Source of the DNA: Actinoplanes italicus
Lineage (GTDB): Bacteria; Actinomycetota; Actinomycetes; Mycobacteriales; Micromonosporaceae
Length of the DNA: 64,000 bases
Direction of reading: 5' to 3'
NCBI RefSeq assembly: GCF_003001815.1
Contig: NZ_PVMZ01000024.1
Coordinates: 1 to 64,000 of the forward strand
The translations under genes were made by a program, and so were the position numbers. This document shows positions 23,907 through 32,261 of the stretch, in pieces. The notes below the pieces were generated by a model. The model was not told the origin of the DNA and did not search any database. It saw only the letters and a program-made list of their open reading frames with translations. Within the stretch, counting starts at the first letter, position 1. Each line of letters starts with the position of its first letter.

Positions 23907-26714
23907 TCAGGCGGGGACGGCCCGGGCTCGGCGGGCCCACGCCCGGACGTCGGCGTCGGGGTCGTCGGTGGCCGCGGTGGCCAGGGCGTTCACCACGTCC
24001 GGATGGTCCGGCCAGCCGGCGAGAGCGCGGATCGCGGCGCGGCGTACGTCGAGGTTTGGGTCGGTGGCGGCGGCCAGCAGCGGTGGGACAGCCACCTCGG
24101 GCGGGGCCGCGGCCAGGGCCTTCGCGGCGCCCTCGCGAACCTGCCAGGCCGCCTCTCCCAGTGCCTCCACGGCCAGTGACGGCAGCGGGCCGGGGCAGCC
24201 GATCGGCGCGGCGGCCTGCCAGGCGGCAGCCCGCACCAGCGGGTCGTCGTCGCTGATCAGGCGGTGCACCGCGGACGCGGCCGCCGGGTCGCCGACCGTG
24301 CCGAAGCCGTGTGCCGCGGCGACCCGCACCTCACGGGCCGGGTCCATGGCGGCGGCGGCCAGGCCCGCGACATCGTCCCGGCGCACCAGGCCGCGGACCG
24401 CCTGCAGCCGGACCGTCACCTCGACGTCCTCGGCGCCGGCCCGGAAGTCCTCGATCGTGCCGAGCCCGATGACCCGCAGCAGCTCGATGACGACCTCACG
24501 GACTCCGGCGTCGGTGCTGCCGTAGGCGGTCCGCAGCCGGGCCGCCAGCGCGTCGTCGGCGGGAAGTACGTCGGCCAGCTCGCGCAGTCCGGCCGCGGCT
24601 GCCGCGCGCACCGACGAGTCGGCGTCGGCGAGCGCGTCGACCAGGGCGCCGGCCGCACCGGGTGGCGCTACCTCGGTGAGCGTCATGACCGCGGTCCGGC
24701 GCACGGCGGCGTCATCATCCGTCAGATACGTCGCGAACGCGGCGAGCCCCGAATCCAGCCCGCCCGGAGCCGCCCCGGAGCCCGGCGCCCCGACAGCCGG
24801 GCCGCTGCCGGCCGCCCCGGGGAGAGAGGGCGCCCCCACGGTGCCCGGCGATTCAGCGGGACGATCGGAATCGGACCCGCCGGCGGTGAGCTGGTCGGCC
24901 AGAGCAAGGACGGCGACGATACGCGCAGCCGCGCCGGTCGATGTGCCTCCGGACGTACGATCGCCGGATCTTCGATGTGACGCCGTGGTGAACCGGCGCG
25001 GTTCCGGGACCGCGATGGGTGCGTCCCCGGCCGGAGGCCGGTAGTCGTCGACGGGAAACAGGTATTCGGCGACCGGTCGTTTGATGAACTCCATCTCCCC
25101 GTCGGCGCCCTTGCGCAGGTTCAGGTGATAGAGCCAGGATTCGTCGTCACGCTCCGGATGGTCGGTGCGGTCGTGATAGAGACCCCAACGGCTCTCGGTG
25201 CGTACGAGCGAGGCCCGCGCCGCCATTTCGGCGCAGTCGCGGATGAAGGTGACCTCGACGCAGCGCATCAGTTCGTGCGGGGTGCGCCCGCCCATGCCGT
25301 CGATCTCACCGTTCATCCGCTGGAACGTCTCGACCGCGATCTCCAGTTTGGCCGCCGATTTGGGCGGCGCGACGTAGTCGTTGACGAACCGGCGCAGTTT
25401 GTACTCGACCTGCTGCTGGGGCGGACCGTCCGGATTCTGTTGCGGCCGGTGGATGAGCTCGCGCGCGGCCTCGATCTGGTCCTCGGGCAGCGGCGCGGAC
25501 GGGCGGCCCGGCAGCCCGGCGGCGTGTGTGCCGGCCAGATCACCGAAGACGAACGCGCCGATCATGTAGTTGTGCGGAACGCAGGCCAGATCGCCGGCCG
25601 CGTAGAGCCCGGGAACCGTCGTCGCCCCGTTCTCGTCGACCCACACACCGGACGCCGAATGGCCACCGCACAACCCGATCTCGGAGATGTGCATCTCGAT
25701 GTCGTGGGTGCGGTAATCGTGCCCGCGACCGGAGTGGAAGGTGCCGCGCGACGGCCGTTCGGTGGTGTGCAGAATCCCCTCGACCGCCGAGATGGTCTCG
25801 TCCGGCAGGTGGCTGAGTTTGAGGTAGATGGGTCCGCGGTCGGATTCGAGTTCGCGCGCCACCTCGGACATCATCTGCCCGGACCAGTAGTCGCAGTCGA
25901 CGAACCGTTCCCCGCGATTGTTGACCTGATAGCCGCCGAAGGGGTTGGCCACATAGGCGCAGGCCGGGCCGTTGTAGTCCTTGATCAGCGGGTTGATCTG
26001 GAAACATTCGATTCCGGACAGTTCCGCCCCGGCGTGGTACGCCATCGCGTACCCGTCGCCCGCGTTCGTCGGATTCTCGTACGTCCCGTAGAGGTAGCCG
26101 CTGGCCGGCAGCCCGAGCCGCCCGCACGCTCCGGTCGCCAGGACGACCGCGTTGGCGGCGACCGTGACGAACTCGCCGCTGCGGGTGTCGAAACCGGCCG
26201 CACCGACCGCCCGGCCGGCGTCGGTGAGTACCCGTACCGGCATCACGCGGTTCTCGATCTGGATCTTCTCCCGCATGTCACGCCGCCGCAGCACGCGGTA
26301 GAGGACCTTCTTGATGTCACGGCCCTCGGGCATCGGCAGCACGTACCGGCCGGACCGGTGGACCTGCCGGACCGCGTACTCGCCGTACTCGTCCTTCTCG
26401 AACTTGACCCCGTAACTCTCCAGCCGCTGCACCATGGCGTGCCCACGGGTGGCGGTCTGGTGGACGGTGCGCTGGTCGACGATGCCGTCGTTGGCGCGCG
26501 TGATCTCCCGTACGTAATCCTCGGGGGTCGCCTTGCCCGGAATGACCGCGTTGTTGACGCCGTCCATGCCCATGGCGAGCGCGCCGGAGTGCCGCACGTG
26601 GGCCTTCTCCAGCAGCAGCACGTTCGCTCCGGCGGTCGCGGCCGACAGTGCGGCCATCGTCCCGGCGGTGCCGCCGCCGATCACGAGGACGTCGGTCTCC
26701 AGATGACGGGTCAT
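23907..26714 (-). CDS. AprA/FrdA-like FAD oxidoreductase fused to HEAT repeats
   Basis: Residues 1-590 form a flavoprotein of the fumarate reductase/adenylylsulfate reductase alpha type: FAD motif VLVIGGGTAGTMAA near residue 9, RHSGALAMGMDGVNN, and the C-terminal FAD contact GLYAAGD. A low-complexity Ala/Gly/Pro linker (about 600-655) leads to roughly seven HEAT/PBS-lyase-like repeats up to residue 935, for example VRRTAVMTLTEVAPPG and VRVAAAHGFGTVG. Such repeats mediate protein contacts. The gene is last in an operon with an ABC importer and a ferredoxin, which could be its electron partner. The substrate is unknown; the importer type suggests an organosulfur or similar oxyanion. Confidence 0.82.
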   Translation of the reverse strand: MTRHLETDVLVIGGGTAGTMAALSAATAGANVLLLEKAHVRHSGALAMGMDGVNNAVIPGKATPEDYVREITRANDGIVDQRTVHQTATRGHAMVQRLESYGVKFEKDEYGEYAVRQVHRSGRYVLPMPEGRDIKKVLYRVLRRRDMREKIQIENRVMPVRVLTDAGRAVGAAGFDTRSGEFVTVAANAVVLATGACGRLGLPASGYLYGTYENPTNAGDGYAMAYHAGAELSGIECFQINPLIKDYNGPACAYVANPFGGYQVNNRGERFVDCDYWSGQMMSEVARELESDRGPIYLKLSHLPDETISAVEGILHTTERPSRGTFHSGRGHDYRTHDIEMHISEIGLCGGHSASGVWVDENGATTVPGLYAAGDLACVPHNYMIGAFVFGDLAGTHAAGLPGRPSAPLPEDQIEAARELIHRPQQNPDGPPQQQVEYKLRRFVNDYVAPPKSAAKLEIAVETFQRMNGEIDGMGGRTPHELMRCVEVTFIRDCAEMAARASLVRTESRWGLYHDRTDHPERDDESWLYHLNLRKGADGEMEFIKRPVAEYLFPVDDYRPPAGDAPIAVPEPRRFTTASHRRSGDRTSGGTSTGAAARIVAVLALADQLTAGGSDSDRPAESPGTVGAPSLPGAAGSGPAVGAPGSGAAPGGLDSGLAAFATYLTDDDAAVRRTAVMTLTEVAPPGAAGALVDALADADSSVRAAAAAGLRELADVLPADDALAARLRTAYGSTDAGVREVVIELLRVIGLGTIEDFRAGAEDVEVTVRLQAVRGLVRRDDVAGLAAAAMDPAREVRVAAAHGFGTVGDPAAASAVHRLISDDDPLVRAAAWQAAAPIGCPGPLPSLAVEALGEAAWQVREGAAKALAAAPPEVAVPPLLAAATDPNLDVRRAAIRALAGWPDHPDVVNALATAATDDPDADVRAWARRARAVPA

Positions 26715-27454
26715 GCGGGGCTCCGTTGGAACAGGGCGGCGAGCAGCGACTCCCGGGCCGCGCGGACCAGGGGAGTGCCGCGGGTCGCGGGGTCACGGGG
26801 TTCGGGTACGTCGACGATCGTGCGGATGCCGCCGGGCGCGAGGACCGCCACCCGGTCGCCGATGAACAGTGCCTCGTCGACGTCGTGGGTGACGAAGACG
26901 ACGGTCGCCGGGGTGTTCTTCAGTACATCGACGAGCAAGCGCTGCATGGCGCCGCGGGTCTGCGCGTCCAGGGCTCCGAACGGCTCGTCCATGAGGACGG
27001 CACGAGGTTCTCCGGCGAGGGTACGGGCCAGCTGCACCCGCTGGCGCATGCCGCCGGAGAGTTGCCGCGGCCGCCGGTGGGCCTGGTCACCGAGTCCGAC
27101 CTGGCCCAGCCATTGCTCGGCCGTGGCGCGGCGTTGCGGGCGCGGGATCCGGCGGATCGCGAGCGGCAGTTCGACGTTGCGGCGCGCGCTGCGCCACGGC
27201 AGCAGCGCGTCGTCCTGGAACACCATGGCGCGGTCCGGGGACGGGCCGGTGATCGGGGCGCCGTCGGCGAGCACGCTGCCACCGAGAGACGGCAGCAGTC
27301 CGGCGAGGGTGCGCAACAGGGTCGACTTGCCGCAGCCGGAGGCGCCGACCACGACCAGCACCTCACCGGGCCGGACGTCCAGGTCGAGCCCACGGACCGC
27401 GATCTCCGAGCCGTGCCCGAGGCTGACGTCCTCGAGGTGAAAGGCGAGACTCAT
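26711..27454 (-). CDS. ABC transporter ATPase, SsuB/TauB/NrtD type
   Basis: The 247-aa ATPase has Walker A GASGCGKST, signature LSGGMRQR, Walker B AVLMDEP and the H-loop VFVTHD. The sequence type is that of nitrate/sulfonate/taurine importers. It overlaps its neighbours on both sides by ATGA, so it is coupled to the permease before it and the flavoprotein after it. Confidence 0.92.
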   Translation of the reverse strand: MSLAFHLEDVSLGHGSEIAVRGLDLDVRPGEVLVVVGASGCGKSTLLRTLAGLLPSLGGSVLADGAPITGPSPDRAMVFQDDALLPWRSARRNVELPLAIRRIPRPQRRATAEQWLGQVGLGDQAHRRPRQLSGGMRQRVQLARTLAGEPRAVLMDEPFGALDAQTRGAMQRLLVDVLKNTPATVVFVTHDVDEALFIGDRVAVLAPGGIRTIVDVPEPRDPATRGTPLVRAARESLLAALFQRSPA

Positions 27455-28275
27455 CGCTCACCCACGATCCGCCGGCCGAGCAGTTCGACCAGTCCGGCGG
27501 TCAGCCAGCCCAGCACCCCGATGGTGATCATGCCGACCAGTACGGCCGGGTAGTCGACGATCGTGTACGCGTGCCAGGTGCGGTAGCCGACGCCGAAGTC
27601 GCCGGAGATCATCTCGGCGGAGATCACGCAGATCCACGAGACGCCCATCCCGACCGACAGGCCGCTGAACACGCCCGGTAGCGCCCCGGGCAGCACCACG
27701 CTGATCAGAACTCGCCACCGGCCGCCGCCCATGGTGCGGACCGCGTCCTCCCAGACGGCCGGCAGCGCACGGACCGCGTGCCGGGTGCTGACCAGGATCG
27801 GGAAGAACGCCGCGGTGAACGTGATGAACACGATGCCCTGCTCGTTGCGCGGGAACAGCAGGATCGCGACCGGGACCAGGGCGATCGCCGGGATCGGGCG
27901 GACCACCTCGAACAGCGGCTGCAGGATGTCGGACAGCAGCCACGAGCGGGCCACCGCGATCCCGGCCGCGATCCCGAAGACGGCCGCAAGGGCGAAACCG
28001 GTCAGGATGCGGACAAGGCTCTGCGCGATGTCCAGGTAGTACAGCGGATCACCCAGCAGCGTCCACAGCTGACCGGCCACCTCGACCGGCGTCGGCAGCC
28101 GATCGAAACGGATCCAGGCGGTCACGTCGGTCACGGTCAGCCACTCCCAGAGCAGCAGGGCGGTGACCAGGGAGGCGATCCGGATCAGCCAGCGTCTCGC
28201 CTGGCGGCCCGGCGGCCGCTTCGGGCTCGGGGTGGTCCGGGTGCGGCCGGGCGGCGCGGCGACGGCGGTGGTCAT
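27451..28275 (-). CDS. ABC transporter permease, SsuC/TauC type
   Basis: The 274-aa protein has about six membrane segments. The cytoplasmic EAA loop, around PAVWEDAVRTMGGGRWRV, contacts the ATPase. It belongs to the nitrate/sulfonate/bicarbonate importer permeases. The ATG at 28275 overlaps the stop of the binding-protein gene (ATGA); a longer in-frame extension upstream would run through that gene and is not used. The basic, Pro-rich N-terminus of about 28 residues is cytoplasmic. Confidence 0.9.
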   Translation of the reverse strand: MTTAVAAPPGRTRTTPSPKRPPGRQARRWLIRIASLVTALLLWEWLTVTDVTAWIRFDRLPTPVEVAGQLWTLLGDPLYYLDIAQSLVRILTGFALAAVFGIAAGIAVARSWLLSDILQPLFEVVRPIPAIALVPVAILLFPRNEQGIVFITFTAAFFPILVSTRHAVRALPAVWEDAVRTMGGGRWRVLISVVLPGALPGVFSGLSVGMGVSWICVISAEMISGDFGVGYRTWHAYTIVDYPAVLVGMITIGVLGWLTAGLVELLGRRIVGER

Positions 28276-29621
28276 GATTCGTTCACCAATTGGTCGTACG
28301 AGAGAACGCGCGACCCCGGGTGGCCGGTGCTGAACGTCTTCGCGGCCGCCTCGGTGACGAACGGCAGGAACCGGGCGCCGTCCTGGACCCAGGTGCTCTT
28401 GTCGGCGAACCATCGCGTGCCGGTGGTCGCGTCCGGAACGTACGCCGCCCTGATCTGTCTGCCTGACGCCTTGGCCGCCCGGACCGCCTTGACCAGGCAC
28501 GTCGGGTCCGTCGTCGCGATCGTGGTGTTCTCCCCGGCGAGCCACAGCTCCCCGGCCAGCGCCGGATCGGTCACCGCGGTCCCGCAGATCGCGTCGGTGC
28601 CGCTCAGCACGGCTCCCGGCGTGCCGCCGCCGGCCGGCACCAGGCTGTCGTCGACGAACGCGTCCAGATCGATGCCCTGCAGCACACCGATCGACTTGAG
28701 GAACGGCACGTCCTGTTCGAGCGCGGCCCGGAACTCGGGCCGGATCGGCAGGTCGAAGGTGGCGATGCCGTTCGCGCCGTTGTAGAGGTAGACCACCTCG
28801 GCGGGCAGCCCGGTCGCCTTCGCCACGATCTCGGCGGCCTCCAGCGGGTGTCTCCAGAGGAAGTCGGTGGCGTCCTGCTGAGCCGCGAGGAACGCCTTCA
28901 CCACATCGGGACGCTGGTCGGCGTACTGCTGCCGGACGACCGTGCCGTGCAGGGTCGGCACCTCGAGCGCGCCACCGTCGTAGAGCACCTTCGCCTCACC
29001 GCGATGCACGAGCAGACCCGGCCAGGCGACGAACTGCGACAACGCGTCGACGTTGCCGGACTGCAGCGCCGACGCTCCGACCTGCGGCTGCTGGTTCTCC
29101 ACCTTGACGTCGGTGTCGGTCAGCCCCGCCTTGCGCAGCGCCTGCACGAACAGGCCGTGCGCGGCCGAGCCGACGCTGGTCGAGACCACCTTGCCGCGCA
29201 GGCCGGACAGCGTGGCCACGGGGGAGTCCCTGGCGACCACCACGGTGTTGAGCGCCCCGCGCCGGTTGTAGCCGGTGACCGCGATCATCCTCGTCCGGGT
29301 CTGCTCCGACTGCTGGCCGCGAGCACCGTTGATGAGCAGCGGATAGTCGCCCATCGACCCGATGTCGATCTTCCCGGCCATCATCTGCGCGGTGATCGGG
29401 GCGCCGGTGTCGTAGTCCTGCCAGACCACGTCGTACTTCCCGCCGAGCCGCTGTTCGAGGAAGCCCTTGGCCCGCAGCAGCGTGCCCGCGGTGACCGTGT
29501 TGATCGTCTTGGACTGGTAGCCGACGACGACCTGTTCGACGCCGGCCTCGGCCCGGTCGCCGGCCACGGTGCAGCCGCTCAGAGCGAGCAGGAGTGTGCC
29601 CGCCAGTGCCGCCCGCCTCAT
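28272..29621 (-). CDS. ABC substrate-binding lipoprotein with NosL-like C-terminal domain
   Basis: The 449-aa protein has a lipobox LLLALSGC at the N-terminus. A periplasmic-binding domain of the SsuA/TauA type follows (VVVGYQSKTINTV, DIGSMGDYPLLING, VVSTSVGSAAHG). After about residue 340 comes an extra 107-residue segment with CGTAVTDP (Cys346), TTDPTCLV (Cys375), AAYVPDATTGTRWF and RVLSYDQLV. This layout resembles NosL, a copper-binding accessory lipoprotein of nitrous oxide reductase, although no nos gene is here. The fusion is inferred from sequence pattern. The start follows the ferredoxin with an ATGA overlap. Confidence 0.8.
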   Translation of the reverse strand: MRRAALAGTLLLALSGCTVAGDRAEAGVEQVVVGYQSKTINTVTAGTLLRAKGFLEQRLGGKYDVVWQDYDTGAPITAQMMAGKIDIGSMGDYPLLINGARGQQSEQTRTRMIAVTGYNRRGALNTVVVARDSPVATLSGLRGKVVSTSVGSAAHGLFVQALRKAGLTDTDVKVENQQPQVGASALQSGNVDALSQFVAWPGLLVHRGEAKVLYDGGALEVPTLHGTVVRQQYADQRPDVVKAFLAAQQDATDFLWRHPLEAAEIVAKATGLPAEVVYLYNGANGIATFDLPIRPEFRAALEQDVPFLKSIGVLQGIDLDAFVDDSLVPAGGGTPGAVLSGTDAICGTAVTDPALAGELWLAGENTTIATTDPTCLVKAVRAAKASGRQIRAAYVPDATTGTRWFADKSTWVQDGARFLPFVTEAAAKTFSTGHPGSRVLSYDQLVNES

Positions 29622-29845
29622 CGGATCAGTACCGGCATGTCGACGGTCACCGCGCCGGTGGGGCAGCGGGCCGCGCAGGGGCCGCAGTACCAGCACTCGT
29701 CCACGTGCATGTACGCCTTGCTGGTGTCCGGGTCGATGGCCAGCGAGTCGAGCGGGCACATGTCCACGCAGAGGGTGCACTCGTCGATGCAGAGGTTCGG
29801 GTCGATCGTCACCGGTACGTCGACACGCTGATTGACCAGAGGCAT
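29618..29845 (-). CDS. Two-[4Fe-4S] ferredoxin, AprB-like
   Basis: The 75-aa protein carries eight cysteines in two cluster motifs: CIDECTLCVDMC (residues 19-30) and CWYCGPCAARC (residues 51-61). It should shuttle electrons to or from the flavoprotein encoded at the end of the same operon, as AprB does for AprA. It is the first structural gene after the GntR regulator (35-bp gap) and overlaps the binding-protein gene by ATGA. Confidence 0.88.
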   Translation of the reverse strand: MPLVNQRVDVPVTIDPNLCIDECTLCVDMCPLDSLAIDPDTSKAYMHVDECWYCGPCAARCPTGAVTVDMPVLIR

Positions 29846-29880
29846 GGGGGTCTCCCGGAATAGCGGTGCTGTGTGGGGAA

Positions 29881-30606
29881 TCAGAAACGGTGCAGGCGGC
29901 TGAGCAGGGTCAGCCGGTCGCCGCGGAACCGGATCCACTCCAGGTCGACTGGGCGGCCGTCGGCGAGATGGGTGAGCCGGTCGACCATGAGCAGGGCGGC
30001 CCGGTCGGCGACACCGAGCAGGTCGGCGCTGTGCGAGTCGGCGTTGACGGCCTCGATGCTGATGTCGGCGTGGCCCAGGCTCTGCCCGGTCAGCTCCTCG
30101 ATCAGCACGAAGACGTCCCGCCCGGCCAGGTCCTCGGCGAGCAGCGGGACGCCGATGTCCTGCGGCAGGTAGGTGAGGTCGAGCGAGACCGGCGTGCCGT
30201 CGAGGCTGCGGACCCGCTCCAGGTAGACGACCTGTTCGCCGTCCGGAACCCGGAGCCGGCGCGCCACCACGGCCGGCGGGTCGACGAGCCCGACGGTGCG
30301 GACCCGGTTGGTGATGCTGCCCTGGTGGTGCAGCGTCTCGGCCAGTCCGGCGAGCCGGTCGAGGCCGTGGGCGTACTTGGCCGAGCACACCAGCGTGCCG
30401 ACGCCCGGGAGCCGTTCGACCAGCCCTTCGGCGGCGAGCAGGCCGAGGGCCTCGCGGACGGTGTTGCGGGAGGCGGCGAAGTCGTGGCAGAGCTGCGACT
30501 CGGCGGGCAGCGTCCCGGCCGGGAACGCGCCGGAGAGCACCTGGTGACGCAGCACGTCAGCGACCTGCCGGGCCCGGTCGGCCCGGCGCCTGCGCGGTTC
30601 TGTCAT
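29881..30606 (-). CDS. GntR-family (HutC/UTRA) regulator
   Basis: The 241-aa protein has an N-terminal winged helix (LPAESQLCHDFAASRNTVREAL) and a C-terminal UTRA ligand-binding domain (VVYLERVRSLDGTPVSLDLTYL). HutC-type members sense small molecules and repress neighbouring catabolic or transport genes. It precedes the ferredoxin/ABC/flavoprotein operon on the same strand and probably controls it. The ATG at 30606 is chosen because it begins the conserved region; a GTG four codons upstream is possible. Confidence 0.88.
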   Translation of the reverse strand: MTEPRRRRADRARQVADVLRHQVLSGAFPAGTLPAESQLCHDFAASRNTVREALGLLAAEGLVERLPGVGTLVCSAKYAHGLDRLAGLAETLHHQGSITNRVRTVGLVDPPAVVARRLRVPDGEQVVYLERVRSLDGTPVSLDLTYLPQDIGVPLLAEDLAGRDVFVLIEELTGQSLGHADISIEAVNADSHSADLLGVADRAALLMVDRLTHLADGRPVDLEWIRFRGDRLTLLSRLHRF

Positions 30607-30642
30607 CTGCGTCCTCACCGCCTCACCTCCCTCGGCGCTTAA

Positions 30643-30659
30643 CCTATTTACTTCATAGG
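30643..30659. promoter_or_regulatory. Inverted repeat CCTAT-N7-ATAGG, likely GntR operator
   Basis: CCTAT and ATAGG flank seven bases (TTACTTC) 37 bp upstream of the GntR start. The AT-rich site stands out in a GC-rich region and has the size of a HutC-type operator, so it probably mediates autoregulation and operon control. Confidence 0.5.
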
Positions 30660-30800
30660 AGATGGGGGAAGTGATGGGCGGCTGCGCCACCTGCGCCGGA
30701 CTCCGTGTGCCTGTTGAGCTGCGTCTCCTTTTCCTGAACCGGTAGTTGCGCCGGGGAAGAGTCCCACATGCTGGATCGGACGGTGTGACCCGACTTATAT

Positions 30801-30828
30801 TTACGAACGGTCGGTCGTTTTGTAGGTT
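30801..30828 (+). promoter_or_regulatory. TetR operator within a leaderless promoter
   Basis: TTACGA (30801-30806) and TAGGTT (30823-30828) form -35 and -10 boxes with 16 bp between them. The inverted repeat AACG-N6-CGTT (30806-30819) lies between them. The -10 box ends seven bases before the TetR ATG, so the mRNA is probably leaderless and self-repressed. Confidence 0.55.
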
Positions 30829-30835
30829 GGCTGTC

Positions 30836-31471
30836 ATGACGCAGGACGGCAGACTCATCCGCGGGGAGCGGACCCGCAGCGCGGTGCTGGAGCAGGCGCT
30901 CCTGCTCGCCACCGTGTCCGGCCTCGACGGGCTGTCGCTCAGCCAGGTCGCCGACGCGCTCGGCGTCAGCAAGTCCGGCCTGTTCGCGCACTGGCGCTCC
31001 AAGGAGGCCCTGCAGCTCGCCGTCATCGACCAGGCCCGCGTCCAGTGGACCGACCGGGTGATCCGCCCCGCGCTGAGCGCCCCCGCCGGAGTCCGGCGGC
31101 TCTGGGCGGTGCACGAGCGGCGGATCGCGTTCTACGAGGCGAAGGTGCTGCCCGGTGGCTGTTTCTTCGCCAATGCCCACTTCGAGTTCAACGCCCGCCC
31201 CGGCACCGTCCGCGACCGTCTGGCCGCCGAGCAGACCGACTGGATGACGTTCCTGACGGGCCTGGCCACCGACGCCGTCACCCTCGGCGACCTGCGCGAC
31301 GACACCGACCCGGCGGCGCTGGCCTACCAGACCGAGGCCCTCGGCGTCTGCGCCGTCATGCAGGCACCCGTCCTGGGTGCCGACACCACGTACCGCCAGG
31401 CACGCCGCGCCCTGCTCGGCCACCTGCGCGCCATCAGCACCGACCCGACGATCCTTCCGGAGCTCTCATGA
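30836..31471 (+). CDS. TetR-family repressor
   Basis: The 211-aa protein has an N-terminal TetR helix-turn-helix (LSQVADALGVSKSGLFAHW, about residues 40-58) and a helical ligand domain containing CFFANAHFEFNARPG. It overlaps the thioesterase gene by ATGA, forming a two-gene unit under a probable autoregulated promoter. The ligand may be an acyl-CoA or acyl ester given its partner, but this is inference. Confidence 0.88.
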   Translation: MTQDGRLIRGERTRSAVLEQALLLATVSGLDGLSLSQVADALGVSKSGLFAHWRSKEALQLAVIDQARVQWTDRVIRPALSAPAGVRRLWAVHERRIAFYEAKVLPGGCFFANAHFEFNARPGTVRDRLAAEQTDWMTFLTGLATDAVTLGDLRDDTDPAALAYQTEALGVCAVMQAPVLGADTTYRQARRALLGHLRAISTDPTILPELS

Positions 31472-31905
31472 CCACCGCGACCATCTCCTACGGCGTCGTC
31501 GAGCACACCCCCGTGCACTTCGACGACCTCGACGCCATGGGCATCCTGCACAACTCGCGGTACGCCGTACTCGTCGAGCGGGCCGTCACCAAGTGGTGGA
31601 CCGAGCGGGGCGTCTCCTTCACCGGAGGCCGGCCGACCACGCCGGACGCGTTCAACGTGGTCCGCGAGTACGCGATCACCTTCCACCAGCCGGTGACCGG
31701 CGTGGGCGACATCGCCATCCACTTCTGGCTCGACAAACTGGGCAACACCAGTGCGGCGTACGGCTTCCGCGTGACCTCCCTCGACGGCGCGGTCGTCTAC
31801 GCCGAGGGCCGCCGCGTCAACGTCCGCCTCGACGCCGCCACCATGCGCCCGGCCCCGTGGACCGACCACGCCCGAGAGATCGCCACCCCACTGGTCCGCG
31901 CCTGA
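31468..31905 (+). CDS. Hotdog-fold acyl-CoA thioesterase
   Basis: The 145-aa protein belongs to the 4-hydroxybenzoyl-CoA/YbgC thioesterase family. The active-site region VHFDDLDAMGILHNSRY has the catalytic Asp (position of D-A-M-G) and the conserved His-Asn. It hydrolyses acyl- or aroyl-CoA in the cytoplasm. It is translationally coupled to the TetR gene upstream. Confidence 0.85.
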   Translation: MTTATISYGVVEHTPVHFDDLDAMGILHNSRYAVLVERAVTKWWTERGVSFTGGRPTTPDAFNVVREYAITFHQPVTGVGDIAIHFWLDKLGNTSAAYGFRVTSLDGAVVYAEGRRVNVRLDAATMRPAPWTDHAREIATPLVRA

Positions 31906-31926
31906 TCTGATCCATCAGCCGGGCGG

Positions 31927-32211
31927 TCAGCGTCTGCGGGTGTTCCGATGCGACGAGACCTGGGTCGCGATGAACAGCGCGGTCCCGCCACCGAGCACGG
32001 TCACCCAGAAGGTGATCGCGGAGGCCGGTCCGCCGAACGTGACGATGGCCGCCGCACAGATCGCGACGTGGGCGAGGATCTCCAGGGCGGCCGTCGTCCG
32101 GCGACGCTGTCGGGGCGGCGGGTCGAAGGTGCCGTTCGCGGCCTTCCAGCAGGTCGGTGGCCGGGCTCCCCGGCGTGGTATCTCGGACCGGATTCGGCCG
32201 CGCGCCGGAGG
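31927..32211 (-). CDS. Possible small two-TM membrane protein, start unclear
   Basis: The frame encodes two hydrophobic helices, EILAHVAICAAAIVTF and FWVTVLGGGTALFIATQV. They follow a basic stretch and precede a basic tail, a common small actinobacterial two-TM layout. No ATG, GTG or TTG lies in frame between the methyltransferase stop (32262) and the helices. It may be a remnant or start at a rare codon. Confidence 0.3.
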   Translation of the reverse strand, partial: PPARGRIRSEIPRRGARPPTCWKAANGTFDPPPRQRRRTTAALEILAHVAICAAAIVTFGGPASAITFWVTVLGGGTALFIATQVSSHRNTRRR

Positions 32212-32261
32212 AGAGGTGATGAGCCGGGCGTGGCGGCGGCACCGCGCCCGGCCGTGGAGGG

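Noticed and set aside
25125..27440. A forward open frame of 771 codons opposite the flavoprotein and ABC ATPase
   Set aside because: It is a shadow of strongly conserved reverse-strand genes and shows no motif of its own.
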